From an uncultured Cytophagales bacterium (GTDB lineage: Bacteria; Bacteroidota; Bacteroidia; Cytophagales; Cyclobacteriaceae): DNA of 64,000 bases. Position numbers and translations under genes: made by a program. A model generated the notes under the pieces. It was not told the origin of the DNA. It saw only the letters and a program-made list of their open reading frames with translations, and searched no databases. How positions within the stretch are numbered: position 1 is the first letter of the stretch; each line of letters starts with the position of its first letter. Shown one piece after another: positions 30,601 to 38,166 of the stretch. The stretch lies in the NCBI GenBank assembly GCA_913057175.1, contig CAJXNP010000011.1:222348-286347 (forward strand). The letters run 5' to 3'.

Positions 30601-30767
30601 GTAGTAGGATCCGGGTCATAAAATCGATCCAGTTGATATCTTTCCCCGGGCAATTCCGTAATGGTGTTGATGCCATTTTTTAACAATTCCCAGAATTCTT
30701 TTAAGTTATTTGCCTGAGGAAATCTTCCGGACATCCCAACGATAGCAATCGGATCTTTAGCAATCAT
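24621..30767 (-). CDS. Type I polyketide synthase, KS-AT-DH-KR-ACP-TE
   Basis: A single 2048-residue module. KS (1-430) has Cys175 in DTGCSSSL and the histidines in EAHGTGT and TNIGHLEG. AT (about 530-850) has GQGSQWLGMG and GHSMGEVASAY; its VASH motif does not settle malonyl versus methylmalonyl. DH (about 880-1170) has HKVNNAAVLPG, where the usual glycine of HxxxGxxxxP is asparagine. KR (about 1200-1650) keeps the Ser and Tyr of FSSASS and GSYVSAN, but its nucleotide motif reads TGFRGAAF in place of the usual GGLGGLG. The ACP serine is in LGIDSLMA (about 1740) and a TE with GHSMGG ends the protein. No ER or methyltransferase is present. Iterative use is likely for a stand-alone module. The product is unknown. 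Confidence 0.93.
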   Translation of the reverse strand: MIAKDPIAIVGMSGRFPQANNLKEFWELLKNGINTITELPGERYQLDRFYDPDPTTPNKSYQKYGSFLEFINDFDPFLFNISPAEAIEMSPSQKLLLELTWEAIEESNIPFNDIAGKKVGMYVGNIWSDFEHLRKHKNANTTSHSAVGQSANIIANRVSYTFGFTGPSLVVDTGCSSSLVALHLACQSLWDGGSEIGVVAGINHILDHDQYVLLSKFGGLSKKGQCSAFSNEADGFVRGEGAGLLIIKKLQDAEQNGDHILAVIRGTAMNNNGYNVNLPATSIKGQMEMLDEAYSNSGLDPAEIQYVEAHGTGTKLGDPTETKALGRFFSRGREEQNKLRIGSVKTNIGHLEGAAGMAGLLKVLLAMQHRELPKSLHFTTPNPDIPFDELKLKVNDEHISWEAGEGKTLKAGVNSFGWGGTNAHAVIEEYVNKERSENINHKNEHILCLSAKTDTALKEYVKGYRYYLSEKVNGSKSHLDNIIIGSALRKPTLEYRYSFVGKSKEDLINKFDQFLEDSPSVMPAALSQQDKVVFVFPGQGSQWLGMGREMYEKEQTFRTVIDDCEEAFSPFIDWSLKEQLFADENNSRLNEIDVIQPSLFAVQIAIANVWMSRGVIPDAVVGHSMGEVASAYISGSISLNDAANIICSRSKLMKTVSGTGGAMAVTELSIPQAEEIISKYPGKLSVAVSNSPKSTVIAGNEKKLLEVLAQLEKQDLFCRQVKVDVASHSPQMDALMEPLHQQISGMKSAASQIPFYSTVRNELVDGKELNEDYWVSNLRGRVQFSDVLKTLLTTNHRIFIEMSPHPVLTNAVNECSEAFDLSAFTIPSLFREKPEMESFLGNAGKLVEKGYEINWKKFYNLEKVPMIELPSYPMQKQTYELEDRSEQTFSALINGNNPLLGRRIQLAGVNNSFVWENKLSLEHLSFIKDHKVNNAAVLPGVSYLEMIHAALQDAFGNAFHQVEELRFKTPIYLQEDEIIDTQLKIERYDQHKASFTYFIKSVGDTSDEWMVSAEGDLIICDSRQKISNDFIYSLNRTENDKLINREEFYQVTDGIGIQYGNMFQGINWIRINKKQAIAHVVPNSLISLNDHKYFIHPAILDSCFQTIFSTISTLNGRLKNVTTFLSQLKGFKWHYKPEKDDDILVKAELLNTIEMPNGITKRQVSLSIYDESGNFVAELDMLEAVIIDNEKLSETNNENWLYKIQWEDREIIDKEIKTSAKNWIIFEDYLGVEQKLRELFERNNQALLKVGSGEEYMKIDENQYLVDFSDPESFKELLYDLQDRNIVVDGIIHAASLNDHIDYANLYSSELDRIQKEGSLLLMNLHKALSEKHSDKLPGLYVLTNGLIQVKNKSPYLNISQAPLWGLAKVLFNEQPNYQCTRVDMSYFPDAMEIANLYNLIMSNDKAEPEIVLREEKTYVSRLIRETMPNINLDRVTFDPDSTILVTGFRGAAFPLIEWMINRGAKHFALLSRSGKASEDIVTKISKFKEQNIDIQIYQADVADYHQLQSAFEKIGSEMPPIKNIVHAAGVIQANKIADLTEREFLSILEPKMKGTWNLHLLSQKLDLDAFLLFSSASSLIGLSGQGSYVSANMFIDQFAHYRRKIGLPATAINWGVIKNVGMVADDEELLKYAEAEGFVPFNIEEGVAVLEKIYSASNAQIGIVKLHPETTAEYYNSLAQTKYLSRLVEEKEETSYYSSLLEVLEMNKEEAIPNLEKIIIEKVAGITKASSSIINNSMTFKSLGIDSLMAIQLRNQLEKRLGVKLAVNNFWKHPSIHQFATFLYKTIVENPVEEGKEETSWFVSDDRNKDAKFQLYCFHDAGGSSSLFQDWKGHISEEIELNIAELPGRGHRIKEKPVEDMQLLIRDLTTQIEKNTNGKPFAFFGHSMGGAIGFEVMKELRRRGSTLPILNITSSTPALFSYDRESVSNNITEEELIMRFPHLAKEKITDEEIRQSYVGIMRSDLKLLDSYHYTHEDPFHIPIVSLRGEDDPGVSIEQVKAWKNETSTQHRVVERPGGHRYVVEDVSFVTGLVNNLLLNETVNVPNG

Positions 30768-31141
30768 GATAAAAACTTACTTTTATAAAACAATACTCTA
30801 ACTCACTATTCTTTTCACATTTTTAAAAAAATGATAAAAATTAATCTTTATTCCCATGTCAATGAAGTGCGATTCTGGAGGTATTTATTTAACTAAAGTA
30901 AATTTTTCTTTTATTATAACACAAATAAACCATTAGACTCTTAGTAAGATTCCTATGTAAAAGAGCTCTTATTTATGGACCAATTTCTTCAATAACATAA
31001 ATTTCATTACATATAAATTTCAAAATAAACGGGCGGCTTTTATTTGTTATTTTTATTTTTTTATCGATCTAGCCATCAATCTTGCACTTGAGCATCTCAT
31101 TATTTCAATTTTTATAAAATAAATCACACACGTAATTAAAT
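30768..31141. other. Divergent promoter region between PKS and PPTase
   Basis: A 374-base AT-rich gap that must carry the start signals for both genes. I find no convincing TAnnTTTG match, operator palindrome or coding sequence in it. A shared regulatory region would co-express the synthase and its activating enzyme. Confidence 0.5.
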
Positions 31142-31810
31142 ATGATATTAGCTGCCATTACTGGAATATTTGAATTACAAGACTTCTTGATTAAATACAA
31201 TTTAAAAACCGAATTGTCTAATATTGATAAAAATTACTACCAAAGCATCGTTTCAGAAAAAGATAGAAAAAGGATGCTTGCATCCCGCTTTCTTTTAGGT
31301 CAGCTTATAGAAAAATACTCAATGAAAAATCTGACAGTGAATCAAATATTTTATAGCAAATATGGAAAGCCACTCCTTCCGGGAGCTTTTGTCAGCATTT
31401 CTCATTCAGGTGATTACACAGCTGTAACCCTTTCCAACACAAAAAAAGTAGGAATAGATGTCCAAAAACAGGAAAAAGTAGATTTTAGAGATTATGAATC
31501 CTTTCTTACCAAAGAGCAAATAGATGATCTTTACAAAGGAAATGAAGATCAGAAAATAAAGTATTTTTTCAATATTTGGACTAAAAAGGAAGCTATTATG
31601 AAGGCCGATGGACGAGGGATGGAAATAGCCCCCAAAGATATCCAACTTGTAGAGGATCGGGCCTATATAAAAGATTCGGACACAATATGGTACAGTCATC
31701 CATGTCCTAAAATTGATGGATATTCTCTTTCTTTATATTCAAATAGTCCAAAATCATCTTTGAAATGGCTGAATTTTAAAAACGGCGATTTTTATGAAAT
31801 CATCGTGTAA
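31142..31810 (+). CDS. 4'-phosphopantetheinyl transferase, Sfp type
   Basis: A 222-residue enzyme that moves the phosphopantetheine arm from CoA onto carrier-protein serines. Visible motifs are the N-terminal MLASRFLLGQLI, the central SISHSGDYTAVTL, the Mg-binding VGIDVQ near residue 104 and WTKKEAIMKADGRGM near residue 148, in the usual order and spacing for the Sfp group. The gene is divergent from the polyketide synthase, whose ACP is the obvious substrate, and no other carrier protein is encoded in the window. Confidence 0.92.
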   Translation: MILAAITGIFELQDFLIKYNLKTELSNIDKNYYQSIVSEKDRKRMLASRFLLGQLIEKYSMKNLTVNQIFYSKYGKPLLPGAFVSISHSGDYTAVTLSNTKKVGIDVQKQEKVDFRDYESFLTKEQIDDLYKGNEDQKIKYFFNIWTKKEAIMKADGRGMEIAPKDIQLVEDRAYIKDSDTIWYSHPCPKIDGYSLSLYSNSPKSSLKWLNFKNGDFYEIIV

Positions 31811-32072
31811 TAATTTCAAAAGAGGCATCATTTTTCACAATTTACATTGTGCTTAACTAACTGGACATTAGTCTATCACAATCTTTTGATTAATGGAAAA
31901 GATCATGTGTATTGAACTATTGCATTCGTAGGATATTGCAAACCCTTCACATGAGGTTTAATGAAACCGGATGACCATGGAAATATTTGCAAAGGCTGGG
32001 GATATCAGATACTTTTATGAATACAAAAAAGCTTCACGACGAATTAATTCATTGCATAATTCCCATGTCTAC

Positions 32073-33149
32073 TTGAAAACTTTACTCATCATATCCATTT
32101 CACTAACCTCAATAACCGCATACACTCAAAACCTGATTCCCAACCCAAGTTTTGAGGAAATGCTGGATTGTCCATCGAACCACACAACAACATATGATCC
32201 CATCAAGACAAAGGATTGGTATTCACCCTCAAGGGGAACACCAGATTTGTTTTCTTCCTGTTCACTGTTCCCAAAAGTTTCAACTCCCAGAAATTTTACT
32301 GGAACTGCATATCCGCCTGATGGGGGTAATTATGTAGGTATGTACTTCGGAAGCCCCAAACATTCGAACAAGTGGGATTACCGGGAATACCTGACATGTA
32401 GACTGTTAGAGCAATTGAAAAAGGGTAAGGAATACCAGTTCCGGTTTTACGCCAGACCTGCGACCTACAACGGCTATTTAATTGACCGATTTTCTTTTCT
32501 ATTTACATCCGATTCGGTTCTCGCCAATCATGATCAATTATTAAGTGATGTTGATTTCCAAACTATTCTTGTTGATACTTTAGAAGAACACAATGATTGG
32601 TATGTGATAGATTTGATTTTCAAGGCTACGGGAAATGAGGAATTCCTGACCATTGGTGACTTTATCCCTCCGGGGCAGGCTAATATTGAAAAAATGAGTG
32701 TCGATTCAAAAATGAAAGAGGATGACGATGCATCCTACTATCTGTTTGATAGTTTTTCACTTGAAGAAATTGTCGCCGAACCGGAGCCTTATTTGATTGA
32801 GAAACCTTTCAGCGTCGAAAATATTTATTTTGAATTTGATTCATACGAGTTGAATGATTCATCCTTCCAAGAATTGAGCACCCTGGCGGAATATCTGAAG
32901 AGAAATGATGATCTATTATTGGTTATTTACGGAAATACGGATAAATCCGGGTCAGACAATTATAACAATGAACTGTCATTGAAAAGGGCCATATCTGTGA
33001 TGGATGCAATGATAGAACTTGGGGTAAAATCCGGTCGTTTGGAAGCCTTTGGCAATGGTGAAAGAGGAGCACTTTCTCAGTTTGATTCCCTTAACCGAAA
33101 AACAGAATTTCTTTTATTACCTAAAAAAATGGATGCCAGCAGTAAATAG
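32073..33149 (+). CDS. OmpA-family outer membrane protein with N-terminal NPSFE domain
   Basis: The frame is open from an ATG at 31971, but a TTG at 32073 would start a classic signal peptide (MKTLLIISISLTSITAYTQ), so I prefer it; 358 residues result. After the signal come NLIPNPSFEEMLDCPS and a jelly-roll-like domain of about 220 residues resembling carbohydrate-binding folds, with paired cysteines. The last 120 residues are an OmpA/MotB peptidoglycan-binding domain (IYFEFDSYELNDSS, then GNTDKSGSDNYNNELSLKRA). It probably links the outer membrane to peptidoglycan; the N-terminal ligand is unknown. It is a single gene. Confidence 0.8.
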   Translation: MKTLLIISISLTSITAYTQNLIPNPSFEEMLDCPSNHTTTYDPIKTKDWYSPSRGTPDLFSSCSLFPKVSTPRNFTGTAYPPDGGNYVGMYFGSPKHSNKWDYREYLTCRLLEQLKKGKEYQFRFYARPATYNGYLIDRFSFLFTSDSVLANHDQLLSDVDFQTILVDTLEEHNDWYVIDLIFKATGNEEFLTIGDFIPPGQANIEKMSVDSKMKEDDDASYYLFDSFSLEEIVAEPEPYLIEKPFSVENIYFEFDSYELNDSSFQELSTLAEYLKRNDDLLLVIYGNTDKSGSDNYNNELSLKRAISVMDAMIELGVKSGRLEAFGNGERGALSQFDSLNRKTEFLLLPKKMDASSK

Positions 33150-33301
33150 AAACGGTTTTTGATGGTCAAAAAAAATTTTAATAAAATTAGAATATGACAG
33201 GTCTTAACACAGTCAAATCTGCGAAAACAGAGTGCCGGAATTTTTATATCGAATTATTACGATAATACGATTAGATAATAAAAATAATTTTACTTTAAAG
33301 A

Positions 33302-33883
33302 ATGGAACCAAACTATACTGTTGAACAGTCATTTGAAAAGATTAACTTCACTAAAGACCCATTGGCAAAGGGCGAATATGAATGTTGCACATTTGTGAAT
33401 TGCAATTTTGAAGAAGCTGACATTTCGGAAATCACATTCATTGAAACAGAATTTATCGATTGTAATTTCAGCAATGCCAACATCACCAATACCTCATTTC
33501 AGGATGTTGTTTTCAAAAACTGCAAGATGCTCGGCCTGCAGTTTGAAAAATGCAACGGCTTTGGTTTCACTGCTTCGTTTGACCTTTGCCAGCTTGATCA
33601 TTCTTCCTTTTACCAGCTGAAGCTCAACAGATCTTCCTTTCAAAACTCGCAACTCCAGGGAGTGGATTTTACGGAAGCCGAGTTGAAAAGCATTGTCGTG
33701 CAATATTGCGATCTGCTCAATGCGACCTTTGAAAATACCAACATGGAAAAAGCCGATTTGAGAAACTCCTTCAACTATTCCATCAACCCGGAATCGAACA
33801 GGATCAAAGAAGCGAGGTTTTCATTGCCGGATGTGATAGGTCTGCTGGATAAGTATAAGATTAGAATTGAAAAAGAAATTTAA
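33302..33883 (+). CDS. Pentapeptide repeat protein, Qnr/McbG-like
   Basis: A 193-residue protein of A(D/N)LXX-type pentapeptide repeats from about residue 25 to 160 (for example CTFVNCNFEEADISEITF and CNFSNANITNTSF), predicted to form a right-handed square beta helix. The layout, with a short non-repeat start and an interrupting segment near residue 88, resembles Qnr and McbG proteins, which mimic DNA and protect gyrase. Whether this one binds gyrase is unknown. It is followed by a DinB gene after 38 bases, perhaps in one transcript. Confidence 0.8.
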   Translation: MEPNYTVEQSFEKINFTKDPLAKGEYECCTFVNCNFEEADISEITFIETEFIDCNFSNANITNTSFQDVVFKNCKMLGLQFEKCNGFGFTASFDLCQLDHSSFYQLKLNRSSFQNSQLQGVDFTEAELKSIVVQYCDLLNATFENTNMEKADLRNSFNYSINPESNRIKEARFSLPDVIGLLDKYKIRIEKEI

Positions 33884-33921
33884 AGGCAAAAGCAACAATC
33901 ATATTAAAACTAAGCAAGTAA

Positions 33922-34449
33922 ATGACTTCTACTGACTTCCTCCATCACCAAACAAAAGACGCATACAACTGGATAAATAAGCTACTTAACTCCATTCCTT
34001 CAGAAAAATGGGATGTTACACCGGAAACCGTCGAGACAAATGTTACCTGGCAGGCAGGGCATTTAACCATGAGTTTTTACTTTCATTCAATTATGGTCAT
34101 CGCTGGGCATCAACCTGATATCATACAAAAAATACCTTTGAGGGACTATTCCGAATTATTTTCGTTTAATGAGAGTCCAAAGAGTTCCATTGGCAAAACT
34201 AACGCCAATGAATTGTTTGGACATCTGAAAATCGTCCAGGAAAAATCCTTGAGCATCATCCAATCACTGTCACCTACAGATCTTGAATCCAACCTGGAAT
34301 CAACAAAAGTGAAACACCCGGTTGCAAAAACAAAACTGGAGGCGTTGGATTGGAACATCAAACACACCATGTGGCACTGTGGCCAATTGGGGATACTAAA
34401 GAGGATAATCGATAAAAGATATGACTTTGGTTTGCGAAAACCTGAATAA
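33922..34449 (+). CDS. DinB family protein
   Basis: A 175-residue four-helix-bundle protein. Metal-ligand histidines of the DinB/YfiT type are visible: WQAGHLTMSFYFHSI near residue 46 and IKHTMWHCGQLGIL near residue 150. Such proteins are often metal-dependent transferases acting on thiols (bacillithiol or mycothiol S-transferase-like), but the substrate here is unknown. It lies between the pentapeptide and ankyrin genes on the same strand. Confidence 0.8.
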   Translation: MTSTDFLHHQTKDAYNWINKLLNSIPSEKWDVTPETVETNVTWQAGHLTMSFYFHSIMVIAGHQPDIIQKIPLRDYSELFSFNESPKSSIGKTNANELFGHLKIVQEKSLSIIQSLSPTDLESNLESTKVKHPVAKTKLEALDWNIKHTMWHCGQLGILKRIIDKRYDFGLRKPE

Positions 34450-34547
34450 ACCACGTTATCATGAAATAGAAAGACCAGGGTTTTTAATCGATTTGCTCAA
34501 ATCAAATCCAAAACCGAAATTGTTCCATTTAATTCCCCAGAAACATA

Positions 34548-35192
34548 ATGACCCATTCGATCAGAAAACTTATCGTCACAAAAGATTATGCAGGGCTGGC
34601 AGAAGCCCTGTCGACTAATCCCAAACTTGCGAACGAAGAATTTCCGTTGGACGAATCAACTAACATAAAAGCCCATCCGCTGCATCGCCTGTGCGATGGT
34701 GTTTTTGTTAAAGCATATACAGACGAAGAAGCAGTCAGAATGGCTCAAATCTTCCTGGAAAATGGAGCAAATGTCAATGGAAATAATATTCCTGAAAAAC
34801 ATGACACACCACTCATTGCCGCGGCAAGTCTTGGCGCTGATCAGGTTGCCATTCTTTACATGGAAAATGGAGCCAATATTCATCATTCTGGTACACATGG
34901 AGGCTCCGCCATGCATTGGTCAGCGTGGTGTGGAAGGGATAAACTTGTAGAAAGATTCCTTCAGAAAGGGGTAGATATCAACAGAAAGTGTATTGATTTT
35001 AAAGCCACTCCTATCTTCTGGGCGATTCACGGGTGGAAACAGAGTGACCGGACTGAGTTATTAAATTATTTGAGATGTGTCAAATTTCTCATTGATGCAG
35101 GTGCTGATAAAAATATCCCGAATAAGGATGGAAATACTGTTTTTGATTTGCTCGACAATAAGGATGTGGAGCTGAAGGCATTATTAAATTGA
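34548..35192 (+). CDS. Ankyrin repeat protein
   Basis: A 214-residue protein with about five ankyrin repeats: AQIFLENGANVNGNN, DTPLIAAASLGADQVAILYM with ENGANIHH, GSAMHWSAWCGRDKLVERFL, ATPIFWAIHGWK and LIDAGADKNIPNKDGNTVFD. There is no signal peptide or catalytic domain. It should be a protein-binding module with an unknown partner. It starts 98 bases after the DinB gene. Confidence 0.85.
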   Translation: MTHSIRKLIVTKDYAGLAEALSTNPKLANEEFPLDESTNIKAHPLHRLCDGVFVKAYTDEEAVRMAQIFLENGANVNGNNIPEKHDTPLIAAASLGADQVAILYMENGANIHHSGTHGGSAMHWSAWCGRDKLVERFLQKGVDINRKCIDFKATPIFWAIHGWKQSDRTELLNYLRCVKFLIDAGADKNIPNKDGNTVFDLLDNKDVELKALLN

Positions 35193-35270
35193 TAGCTGTA
35201 CACACTTGTATTTTCCTGTAAATTTCAATCATAATCATCCAACAGTCTATAAAATTTGTATTTTTCAACT

Positions 35271-37541
35271 ATGCAAAAGACAAAATATTCTCCCGGAGTT
35301 CTTCAATATATTCCCTTTTTCTATGTGATATGGGCCGACAACCTGCTTTCTGCCTCAGAAGTAGCCGTTGTAAAAAGGACCATCGAAAATGATGGTACCC
35401 TTTCAGATGTTGACAAATCAACCCTGGCCGAATGGTTAGACAAAGATCATCCGCCCTCAGATGACGAAATGAAAAACTGGAAACAGACTATTTCGACCTC
35501 GAGAGTAAAATTGGTGGAAAGTGAAGCATTTCCACTCGCCACGCTGGGTCAAAAAATAGTCTGTCATTATGCCTCTGAATGCCCCTTTAATGAAAACCTG
35601 ACAAATATTGAAATTAATCTTGGCATTCAGCCTAACCATTACCGACATCTGTTCGATGTGGAGATAGCGTTTGATAAAACATCGGATTTTTACAAGGCAT
35701 CAGAAATCGATCGGATCGTGAAAGGAAATTATTCCCGTGAAATCGATGCTTTCCGAAAAGCATTTGCCAACCCCATTTTAAAATGGAATGTCAACAGGAA
35801 CAAAGAAGAGTTTCGGAATATCATATTAAAACAGCTCAGATTCTTAGCCAAAAAAGGATACGGTGCTATCTCCTACCCAAATGAATATGGAGGGACTAAC
35901 AACATGCCTTTATATGCTACCCTGTTCGAAAATCTGATGTATGTGGATGGTAGCCTGACCATAAAATTCGGTGTTCAATTTGGTTTGTTCGGGGGTAGCA
36001 TTCTAAACCTTGGAACAAAAAAGCACCATGACCTATACTTAAAAAAAGCGGGTGAAGCCAAATTACTGGGCTGTTTTGCCATGACCGAAACCCGGCACGG
36101 ATCGAATGTACGCGGCATAAAAACTACTGCGACCTACGATAAGGAAACTGACAGCCTGGTCATCCATACCCCTGGAAAGGACGACAATAAAGAATACATA
36201 GGAAATGCACTTCATGCTACAATGGCTTCCGTTTTCGCCCAGCTGATCGTAAATGGAAAAAATGAAGGTGTTCATGCCATATTGGTCCCTGTCAGGAACA
36301 ATAAAAACGAAGTTTTGCCGGGCATTACCATCGAAGACAATGGTTACAAACTGGGGCTCAACGGGGTTGATAATGGCAAGATCTGGTTCAACCAGGTGCG
36401 TGTTCCCCGGGAGAACCTCTTGAATAAATACGGCGACATCCTGGACGATGGTACCTACCACTCTGACATCGAAAACCCCAATAAGCGATTTTTTACCATG
36501 TTGGGCACCCTGGTTGGCGGACGGATCTGTGTGGCCAAAGGAGCTTTGGGCGGAGCAAGAATGGCCTTATACATCGCCGTCAAATACGCTTTGCACAGGA
36601 GGCAGTTTAATGACAATGAAAAGGTACGAGAAGACCTGATCATGGATTACCCAACCCATCAGCTTCGTTTAACCCCGGCCATTGCACAAACCTATGTATA
36701 CCAGGCCGTGCTGGATAAAATGATCAATAATTATGTTGCGCCTGATACCGACAGGCGACAACTGGAAACACAGGTAGCGGCACTTAAGGCCATGGTCACC
36801 TGGTTTGCCAACGATACCATCCAGGAATGCAGGGAAGCATGCGGCGGAAAAGGATATTTACTGGAGAACAGAATTGGGGACCTGAAGGGTGACGTGGATA
36901 TTTTTACCACCTTCGAGGGAGATAATACTGTGCTGATGCAACTTGCTGCGAAAGGAGTCCTTTCCGATTTCAAAGCCGAATTTGAAACTTCCGGCATCAC
37001 TTCCGTATTGAAACTTTTGGGAACACAATTGGCTGACCGGTTATCTACCATCAATCCACTTTACACCAATAAGACCGATAAAGATCACCTGTACGATCCA
37101 GTATTTCACCAGGATGCGTTTGAATTCCGTACACGAAGGTTAACCTATACACTGGCCATGCGCATCCGGGACTACATTAAAAAAGGCGTCCCTGAATACC
37201 AGGCTTTTCTCAAGGTACAAACTCATTTATTAGCACTTGGAAAAGCCTATAGCTATGAAATTGCTAACAAAATATTTATTGAATTTGTGGAGACCATACC
37301 TGATGAGAAAAATCGGTTCTTATTCCAAAAAATAGGCGCCTTAGCTGCTCTCTACGAAATCAGAAAGGATGCGACCTGGTATTTGGAACAAGGGTATTTA
37401 GGCAGCGCCAAATCAAAAGCCATCCGGCACAGAGTAGAGAGGCTATGCTCAGAACTCAGGCCGCACATTGAGGTTTTGGTGGATGGATTTGGCATTCCGG
37501 AACACTGCATGACAGCGCCGATCACAAAAACGCAAAAATGA
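35271..37541 (+). CDS. Acyl-CoA oxidase/dehydrogenase family protein
   Basis: 756 residues from the ATG at 35271 (a TTG 15 bases earlier also keeps frame). The FAD-binding signature FAMTETRHGSNVRGI (about residue 265), IEDNGYKLGLNGVDNGKIWF, the helical domain with GGRICVAKGALGGARMAL, and GGKGYLLENRIGDL followed by TTFEGDNTVLMQLAAKG place it with acyl-CoA oxidases; the Glu of TFEGDN is the likely catalytic base. It oxidises acyl-CoA to enoyl-CoA, with oxygen or another acceptor; which one cannot be told. The next gene overlaps by ATGA at 37538-37541. Confidence 0.9.
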   Translation: MQKTKYSPGVLQYIPFFYVIWADNLLSASEVAVVKRTIENDGTLSDVDKSTLAEWLDKDHPPSDDEMKNWKQTISTSRVKLVESEAFPLATLGQKIVCHYASECPFNENLTNIEINLGIQPNHYRHLFDVEIAFDKTSDFYKASEIDRIVKGNYSREIDAFRKAFANPILKWNVNRNKEEFRNIILKQLRFLAKKGYGAISYPNEYGGTNNMPLYATLFENLMYVDGSLTIKFGVQFGLFGGSILNLGTKKHHDLYLKKAGEAKLLGCFAMTETRHGSNVRGIKTTATYDKETDSLVIHTPGKDDNKEYIGNALHATMASVFAQLIVNGKNEGVHAILVPVRNNKNEVLPGITIEDNGYKLGLNGVDNGKIWFNQVRVPRENLLNKYGDILDDGTYHSDIENPNKRFFTMLGTLVGGRICVAKGALGGARMALYIAVKYALHRRQFNDNEKVREDLIMDYPTHQLRLTPAIAQTYVYQAVLDKMINNYVAPDTDRRQLETQVAALKAMVTWFANDTIQECREACGGKGYLLENRIGDLKGDVDIFTTFEGDNTVLMQLAAKGVLSDFKAEFETSGITSVLKLLGTQLADRLSTINPLYTNKTDKDHLYDPVFHQDAFEFRTRRLTYTLAMRIRDYIKKGVPEYQAFLKVQTHLLALGKAYSYEIANKIFIEFVETIPDEKNRFLFQKIGALAALYEIRKDATWYLEQGYLGSAKSKAIRHRVERLCSELRPHIEVLVDGFGIPEHCMTAPITKTQK

Positions 37542-37924
37542 AAATCGAACACCTCGCCCTCTGGACCCGGAACCTGGAAAAAATGAAAGCTTTTTACCTG
37601 GAATTCTTTGAATTGACATCCAATGAAAAGTACCACAATCCGAAGAAAAACTTTAGCTCTTATTTTTTATCATTTGAAAATGGTGCCCGAATTGAATTAA
37701 TGCATCGACCTGATATTGCAGAAATCATTGATCGACCTGAATTAAAATTGGGTTTGACCCATTTTGCTATTTCTGTAGGCTCGAAGGAAAAGGTCGATCA
37801 GCTTACTGAATTGATCAGGTCAAGTGGCTACAAGGTGGTTGGAGAACCACGGACAACAGGCGATGGATATTATGAAAGCGTCATTGCCGATCCGGAAGGT
37901 AATTTGATTGAATTGACAATTTAG
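37538..37924 (+). CDS. VOC family (glyoxalase-like) protein
   Basis: A 128-residue vicinal-oxygen-chelate protein with the two beta-alpha-beta-beta-beta units of the fold. Candidate metal ligands are His5 (IEHLALWTRNLEKM), Glu55 (ARIELMHRP), His77 (LTHFAISVGS) and Glu123 (DPEGNLIELTI). The start overlaps the stop of the acyl-CoA oxidase gene, so the two are translationally coupled, but a functional link is not obvious. Confidence 0.87.
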   Translation: MKIEHLALWTRNLEKMKAFYLEFFELTSNEKYHNPKKNFSSYFLSFENGARIELMHRPDIAEIIDRPELKLGLTHFAISVGSKEKVDQLTELIRSSGYKVVGEPRTTGDGYYESVIADPEGNLIELTI

Positions 37925-38166
37925 CTATTGAGCTGTCGATTAATTAAATTCTTACTGTTTAAATCTATTTGTCATTCTTTTTAAATCACGATCTGATATG
38001 CCTTCCAGGGTGCTTTATTAAGGCCATTGTACATGGTTATCTACCACCAAAAGCAAACGGATGAGCAATTTTACCCAGAGTTTATTATATTAAGATTACA
38101 AACGAGAAGAAAATTAAGGACATTTTTTAATCGAATAAATTTTTTAAGTATTTAAACCATTTGCAC

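Noticed and set aside
24621..30767. Fatty acid synthase or polyunsaturated fatty acid synthase
   Set aside because: Only one ACP is present, there is no ER or tandem ACP array, and the TE-ended KS-AT-DH-KR-ACP plan fits a polyketide synthase.
33302..33883. Quinolone resistance determinant
   Set aside because: The pentapeptide fold resembles Qnr, but such proteins are widespread in environmental bacteria and nothing here shows gyrase binding or resistance.
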